Source: Bacillota bacterium (GTDB taxonomy: Bacteria; Bacillota; Clostridia; Christensenellales; Aristaeellaceae). From it: a stretch of 8,827 nt of DNA. The position numbers were made by a program, and so were the translations under genes. The DNA is taken from NCBI GenBank assembly GCA_023391725.1, contig JAEWAH010000330.1, positions 1 to 8,827 of the forward strand. Reading direction: 5' to 3'. Positions 5,565 through 8,827 of the stretch are shown one piece after another (within the stretch, counting starts at the first letter, position 1; each line of letters starts with the position of its first letter). Under the pieces are notes generated by a model. It was given only the letters and a program-made list of their open reading frames with translations. It was not told the DNA's origin and did no database searches.

Positions 5565-6999
5565 AGGCTACGAATTCCCGCATCAGTGATTCATATTCTT
5601 TGCGCTCGTGTTCATCCAGCGCTTCGATTTCCCCGGCCTGAAGCTTGGCGTTGAAGTATTTCACCCGCTGGCTCACCTGCGGCGTCAGGCGCAAGCCCCG
5701 GGCAAGGAAGAAGGCATAACCCATCAATAGCCCAAAGGGCAGGAAAACGAACAGCCGGATGATGGCGATGGCTGCGGCGGGCTGCACAGGCTGGGCAAGG
5801 ACTTCCGTGGGCGCAATATAGCCCGTGAGAGATAGCGCGACGCCTATCAAGAATACCGCGATGGCGGAGCTGATGGTGCGCACAAAGGTCATAACTCCGC
5901 TGAAGGAGCCGGTGTTGCGCTCCCGAAGGCCCATCTCCCCGATATCCACCACGTCCGGGAAAATGATCCAGCTCATATTTTGAGCTCCGGCAAAGCCCAG
6001 CGCAGTCAAAAATGTGCAGGCGTACACTCCCCACACAGGCAGCGAGGAGGGGTAAAAGGCGATCAGGCATGACCCGATAATGGCCAGAGGCAGGCCAAAA
6101 CGGTATATTTTCGTTTTGCCCACCCGGCCCACCAGATGGTTGATAATGGGGAACATCAAAAGCTGCACGCCCAGGAATGTGCCCAGAAAGACGGTGGAAT
6201 CCAGACCCGCCACCACATACAGAGCGTAGTACAGTATCACCGCCGAGACCATGTCCAGCGTCACCGCCTGGCACAGGTACATGCCCAGCAGCTTCCGAAA
6301 AGCTCGCACCTTTAGGGGCTTTACCACCGTGCCAAAAGACAGGGGGACGCGCTTGTCCTCATAGGGCACCCGCTCCCGGGTCATGAACCCGGCCAGGATC
6401 ATGGGGACCGCAAAGAGCAGGCCAAAGCCGAGCACCAGGATCAAATAAAAGGTCTGGTAGGAAAGATTCCCCTTGGTGTACTGCCCGAACAGCATCGAGG
6501 GCAAAAGAGTGCACAGGCCAGTGGAGATCAATGAAAACGTAAGCCTTAGCACATTAACCTTGTTGCACTCGTTAAAATCCGCGGTGATCTCGGTGCTCAT
6601 GGAGCTGTAAGGTACCGCGATGATAGTGCTCACTGTGCAATAAAAGAGATAGGACGCCAGCACGTAGGCCACCTTCGCGGTCTGGGAGGAAAAGCTCACC
6701 GGCAGCCACAATAGCGCGATGGCGGCGATGATCAAGAATCCGCCCGCGATGAGGAACGGCCGCCGCCGGCCCAGCTTTGTGCGCGCGTTGTCGGACAAAA
6801 AGCCCATCAGCGGGTCGTTCACCGCGTCCCAGGCTTTGCTGATCAAGACAGCCGTTCCCGCCCAGGCCGGGCTGATCTGCATCACATTTGTGAGATAGAT
6901 CAGATACAATACCGATATGACCGATTGGCCCCCGCCGCCGAAAATGTCGCCCGCCGCGAAGGTAAACATCTCCCGCTTGGTCATTCTTTCGTTATTCAT
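5563..6999 (-). CDS. GPH-family (MelB/GusB-like) sugar or glycuronide:cation symporter
   Basis: A 478-residue inner-membrane protein of the glycoside-pentoside-hexuronide:cation symporter family (major facilitator superfamily) with about 12 hydrophobic segments. Diagnostic is KAWDAVNDPLMGFLSDNART (55-74): Asp58 and Asp62 fit the cation-site Asp55/Asp59 of MelB. It is followed by the loop KLGRRRPFLI and by VPYSSMSTEITADFNECNKVNVLR (129-152; key residues Pro130, Tyr131 and Glu137). Members import oligosaccharides or glycosides with Na+ or H+. I chose ATG 6999. A start nine codons upstream at 7026 would sit at the predicted transcription start, whereas AGGAAAGG at 7018-7011 lies 11 bases before 6999. 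It is the first gene of the operon, 12 bases from the lyase-like gene. Substrate inferred from context: a uronate-containing oligosaccharide. Confidence 0.94.
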   Translation of the reverse strand: MNNERMTKREMFTFAAGDIFGGGGQSVISVLYLIYLTNVMQISPAWAGTAVLISKAWDAVNDPLMGFLSDNARTKLGRRRPFLIAGGFLIIAAIALLWLPVSFSSQTAKVAYVLASYLFYCTVSTIIAVPYSSMSTEITADFNECNKVNVLRLTFSLISTGLCTLLPSMLFGQYTKGNLSYQTFYLILVLGFGLLFAVPMILAGFMTRERVPYEDKRVPLSFGTVVKPLKVRAFRKLLGMYLCQAVTLDMVSAVILYYALYVVAGLDSTVFLGTFLGVQLLMFPIINHLVGRVGKTKIYRFGLPLAIIGSCLIAFYPSSLPVWGVYACTFLTALGFAGAQNMSWIIFPDVVDIGEMGLRERNTGSFSGVMTFVRTISSAIAVFLIGVALSLTGYIAPTEVLAQPVQPAAAIAIIRLFVFLPFGLLMGYAFFLARGLRLTPQVSQRVKYFNAKLQAGEIEALDEHERKEYESLMREFVA

Positions 7000-7010
7000 G
7001 GCTTCACGCG

Positions 7011-7018
7011 CCTTTCCT
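7011..7018 (-). promoter_or_regulatory. Probable ribosome binding site of the symporter gene
   Basis: AGGAAAGG on the minus strand is 11 bases before ATG 6999, a slightly long spacing. It favours 6999 over the in-frame ATG at 7026. Confidence 0.6.
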
Positions 7019-7034
7019 ATGTGCATGTAAGGCC

Positions 7035-7043
7035 ATTATAGCA
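7035..7043 (-). promoter_or_regulatory. Extended -10 promoter of the symporter-lyase-GH105 operon
   Basis: TGCTATAAT on the minus strand is a perfect extended -10 element. Predicted transcription start is near 7028, giving a short leader of about 28 bases to ATG 6999. No good -35 is seen at 17 bases, where the sequence falls in the terminator stem (CTTCTC). An extended -10 can work without one. No operator palindrome is evident downstream. Confidence 0.65.
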
Positions 7044-7045
7044 TA

Positions 7046-7089
7046 AAAAGGGGCGGGGAGAAGGGCTTTTGCAAAAGCCCCTCTCCCCG
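7046..7089 (-). terminator. Probable rnr terminator formed by repeat copy C
   Basis: Arms 7054-7070 and 7073-7089 pair along 17 positions with one mismatch, with apex GGGCTTTT/AAAAGCCC. On the minus strand the stem is followed by CCCC and then TTTTT (7049-7045), an acceptable intrinsic terminator for transcription leaving rnr. The T-run ends just before the operon's extended -10. Confidence 0.65.
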
Positions 7090-7110
7090 TACCCCTCTCC
7101 AGAAAACTTT
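7053..7110 (+). repeat. Dispersed palindromic repeat, copy C (hairpin plus tail)
   Basis: The GCGGGGAG-type stem is followed by ACCCCTCTCCA and GAAAACTTT (7102-7110), matching copies A and B in order and spacing. The T-run that completes the terminator lies outside the repeat. Confidence 0.85.
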
Positions 7111-7171
7111 ATAAGGGAAACGATTATTATAAATACATATCCGCTCTGTTTGAAGACATGCTGCATGGGTT

Positions 7172-7212
7172 TCGCGCCTGCGGGCGCGACCAGGGCTTTC
7201 CGATCGCCCTGG
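7172..7212. repeat. Two back-to-back hairpins downstream of rnr
   Basis: TCGCGCC/GGCGCGA (7172-7178 with 7183-7189) is immediately followed by CCAGGGC/GCCCTGG (7190-7196 with 7206-7212). Both stems are perfect, with 4- and 9-base loops. Neither is followed by a T-run on the minus strand. They could protect the rnr mRNA 3' end or be remnants of a repeat element. Confidence 0.6.
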
Positions 7213-7236
7213 ACCTTCGGGGGCATACTTGCCAAA

Positions 7237-8827
7237 TTATCCCCGTTCCTCCACCGCAAAGTCGATCTCCCGGCGGGCGGTATCCACACGGCTTACGCGG
7301 ACGCGGGTGCGCTGGCCCAGGCGGATGACCTTGCCGGTATGGGAGCCGGTGAGGGTTGAGGAGACTTCGTCGTATTCGTAGTAATCCTCCAGGGTACCGA
7401 TGGGCACGAGGCCTTCTACGGTATTGGAAAGGGTCACATAAAAGCCCCAGGGCGTGACGCCGGAGACGATGCCTGAGAAGATCTCGCCCAGATGGCGGGA
7501 CATGTAGCGGGCTTTAAGCAGGTCATCGGCCTCCCGCTCAGCGGTGGTGGCGGCATATTCCTGGGAAGAGCACTGCTCGGCAAGCTCCGCCGTGCGCTTT
7601 TCCTGCTCGGAAGCAGAGCTGGGCTTGCCCGCGAGCAGGGATTTGAGCGCCCTGTGCACCATCAAATCCGGGTAGCGGCGGATGGGCGAGGTGAAATGGC
7701 AGTAGTCCCGGGCGGCCAGGGCGTAGTGCCCGTCGGGCCGGTGGGAGTAGACCGCGCGGCGGAGGGAGCGCAGCATCACCTGGCGGATCACCCCGGCGGC
7801 GGGGCTCTGCTCCGTTTTAGTGAGCAGATCCTGCAGTTGGCCGGGATGCGGCTCCGGGCCTAAGTGTACACGGATATTGAGGGAGGCAAGGAACAGCTCC
7901 AGGGCATGCAACTTGTCCGGGTCGGGCTTTTCATGCACGCGGTAGACGAAAGCCAGGTCCGTATGCCTTGCCAGCTCCGCCACCGTCTCGTTGGCGGCCA
8001 GCATGAAATCCTCGATCAACTTTTCCGCCTCACCCCGTTCCCGGGGATGCACATCCAGGGGCTCCCCTTCGGGGGTCAAGGTAAAGCCGGTCTCGGGGAT
8101 ATCCAGGTCGATGGCGCCGCGCTTAAACCGCTCCCTCCGAAGATCCTGGGAAAGGGAGAGCATGTCCCGCAGCGTATCGTGCAGTGATTCGGGAACATCG
8201 TTCTCTTCGTTATTGAACAGCCGGTTCACCGCCTCGTAGGTGAGCCGCGCCCGGGAATGGATGACAGATGGGGCCAAACGGTGGTCCAGCACCCGGCCGT
8301 TTTCGATGGTCATGGTAAGGCTCATGGCCAGGCGGTCCACGTTAGGCATCAGGGAGCAAAGCCCGTTGGACAGCTTTTCCGGCAGCATGGGCAGGGTAAA
8401 GCCCGGCAGGTAAAGGGAGGTGCCGCGCTTGACTGCCTCTTGATCCAGGGGCAGCCCGGGCAAAACGTAGTGGGAAACATCTGCGATGTGAACACCCAGC
8501 TCCCACGCGCCGCCGGGAAGCTTTACAAGGGAGACAGCGTCGTCAAAATCCTTTGCGTCCGCGCCGTCGATGGTGAATAGCACTGTGTCCCGAAGATCCG
8601 CCCTGTTGTCAAGGTCAGCAGGCTCCGGCGCAGATGGGAACCGGGCCGCCAGCTCGAGAGCTTCCTGACCAAATTGGGTGATGAAACCGTGATCCTCAGC
8701 AATGGCTTTTAACTGAACTTGAAGCTGCTCCGCCTCGCCCATCACGCGGGCGACCTTGGCGATGAGCGGCTTGTCGAATTCCGGCCAGACGATGGTCTCC
8801 AGCACCACCATGTCCCCGGGCTTGGCC
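7237..8827 (-). CDS. rnr: Ribonuclease R (3'-5' exoribonuclease), N-terminus outside window
   Basis: The frame is open to the right edge; 529 full codons are visible and the N-terminal cold-shock domain(s) lie beyond. RNase R degrades structured RNA from the 3' end in the cytoplasm and takes part in rRNA and trans-translation-linked mRNA decay. Visible order: the end of a cold-shock-like domain (AKPGDMVVLETIVWPE), then the RNB catalytic domain. In RNB, DLRDTVLFTIDGADAKDFDDAV carries the metal-binding aspartates, followed by GVHIADVSHYV, GTSLYLPGFTLPMLPEKLSN, YRVHEKPD and HFTSPIRRYPDLMVHRAL (the RNA/Mg-binding PIRRY(P)D motif). A C-terminal S1 domain (GEIFSGIVSGVTPWGFYVTL) follows. It ends shortly after the S1 domain, without the long lysine-rich tail of E. 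coli RNase R. In many Clostridia smpB follows directly; here it does not. Confidence 0.97.
   Translation of the reverse strand, partial: AKPGDMVVLETIVWPEFDKPLIAKVARVMGEAEQLQVQLKAIAEDHGFITQFGQEALELAARFPSAPEPADLDNRADLRDTVLFTIDGADAKDFDDAVSLVKLPGGAWELGVHIADVSHYVLPGLPLDQEAVKRGTSLYLPGFTLPMLPEKLSNGLCSLMPNVDRLAMSLTMTIENGRVLDHRLAPSVIHSRARLTYEAVNRLFNNEENDVPESLHDTLRDMLSLSQDLRRERFKRGAIDLDIPETGFTLTPEGEPLDVHPRERGEAEKLIEDFMLAANETVAELARHTDLAFVYRVHEKPDPDKLHALELFLASLNIRVHLGPEPHPGQLQDLLTKTEQSPAAGVIRQVMLRSLRRAVYSHRPDGHYALAARDYCHFTSPIRRYPDLMVHRALKSLLAGKPSSASEQEKRTAELAEQCSSQEYAATTAEREADDLLKARYMSRHLGEIFSGIVSGVTPWGFYVTLSNTVEGLVPIGTLEDYYEYDEVSSTLTGSHTGKVIRLGQRTRVRVSRVDTARREIDFAVEERG

Larger units (their letters stand above)
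7027..7236. other. Intergenic region between rnr and the sugar operon
   Basis: About 210 bases without a gene. From the rnr end it holds two adjacent hairpins (7172-7212), an A/T-rich stretch (about 7104-7140), repeat copy C acting as a terminator, and the operon promoter. No smpB gene or tmRNA is present here. Confidence 0.75.

Noticed and set aside
5612..6274. 220-codon open frame on the minus strand
   Set aside because: It is an alternative frame inside the symporter gene; its low-complexity Gly/His/Arg composition is typical of shifted frames.
454..7110. The recurring palindromes as a CRISPR array
   Set aside because: The three copies are kilobases apart, occur in both orientations and are not separated by regular spacers.
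7104..7171. tmRNA or other small RNA downstream of rnr
   Set aside because: No tRNA-like ends or tag-reading frame are visible; the stretch is short and A/T-rich without a convincing fold.

Overview
The window reads as a chromosomal stretch from a G+C-rich anaerobic member of the Firmicutes, most likely class Clostridia. Three things suggest this: a [NiFe]-hydrogenase maturation gene, strong AAGGAGG-type ribosome binding sites, and several families of intergenic palindromic repeats of the kind common in gut clostridial genomes. The assignment is an inference from style and content; no marker here fixes the genus.

Left part (1-2202, plus strand): the 3' end of hypE, then a two-gene redox unit made of an FMN-dependent NAD(P)H oxidoreductase with a cysteine cluster resembling iron-sulfur flavoproteins and, 13 bases later, a single-domain Old Yellow Enzyme-type ene-reductase. 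A long palindrome separates hypE from this pair.

Middle (2203-2584): a gene-free stretch between convergent transcription units, filled with repeats. It holds one copy of a dispersed palindrome with a conserved tail, then a roughly 226-bp MITE-like element built of hairpins with imperfect terminal inverted repeats. Two further palindromes run into the end of the next gene.

Right-middle (2585-7043, minus strand): a compact three-gene operon read from right to left. It encodes a GPH-family (MelB/GusB-like) sugar:cation symporter, a 623-residue protein that looks like a toroid plus beta-sandwich polysaccharide lyase but that I cannot place in a described family, and a GH105 unsaturated glycuronyl hydrolase. 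None has an evident signal peptide. The simplest reading is a cytoplasmic pathway: the symporter imports a uronate-containing oligosaccharide, the lyase-like protein cleaves it by beta-elimination, and GH105 removes the resulting unsaturated uronic acid. The promoter appears to be an extended -10 (TGCTATAAT) directly after the terminator of the upstream gene.

Right end (7237-8827, minus strand): most of rnr, encoding the exoribonuclease RNase R, with its 5' end beyond the window. The space between rnr and the operon holds tandem hairpins and a third copy of the dispersed palindrome, here serving as a terminator.

The most interesting item is the lyase-like protein in its GPH/GH105 setting. 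The second is the family of hairpin-plus-tail repeats, present three times in under 7 kb.
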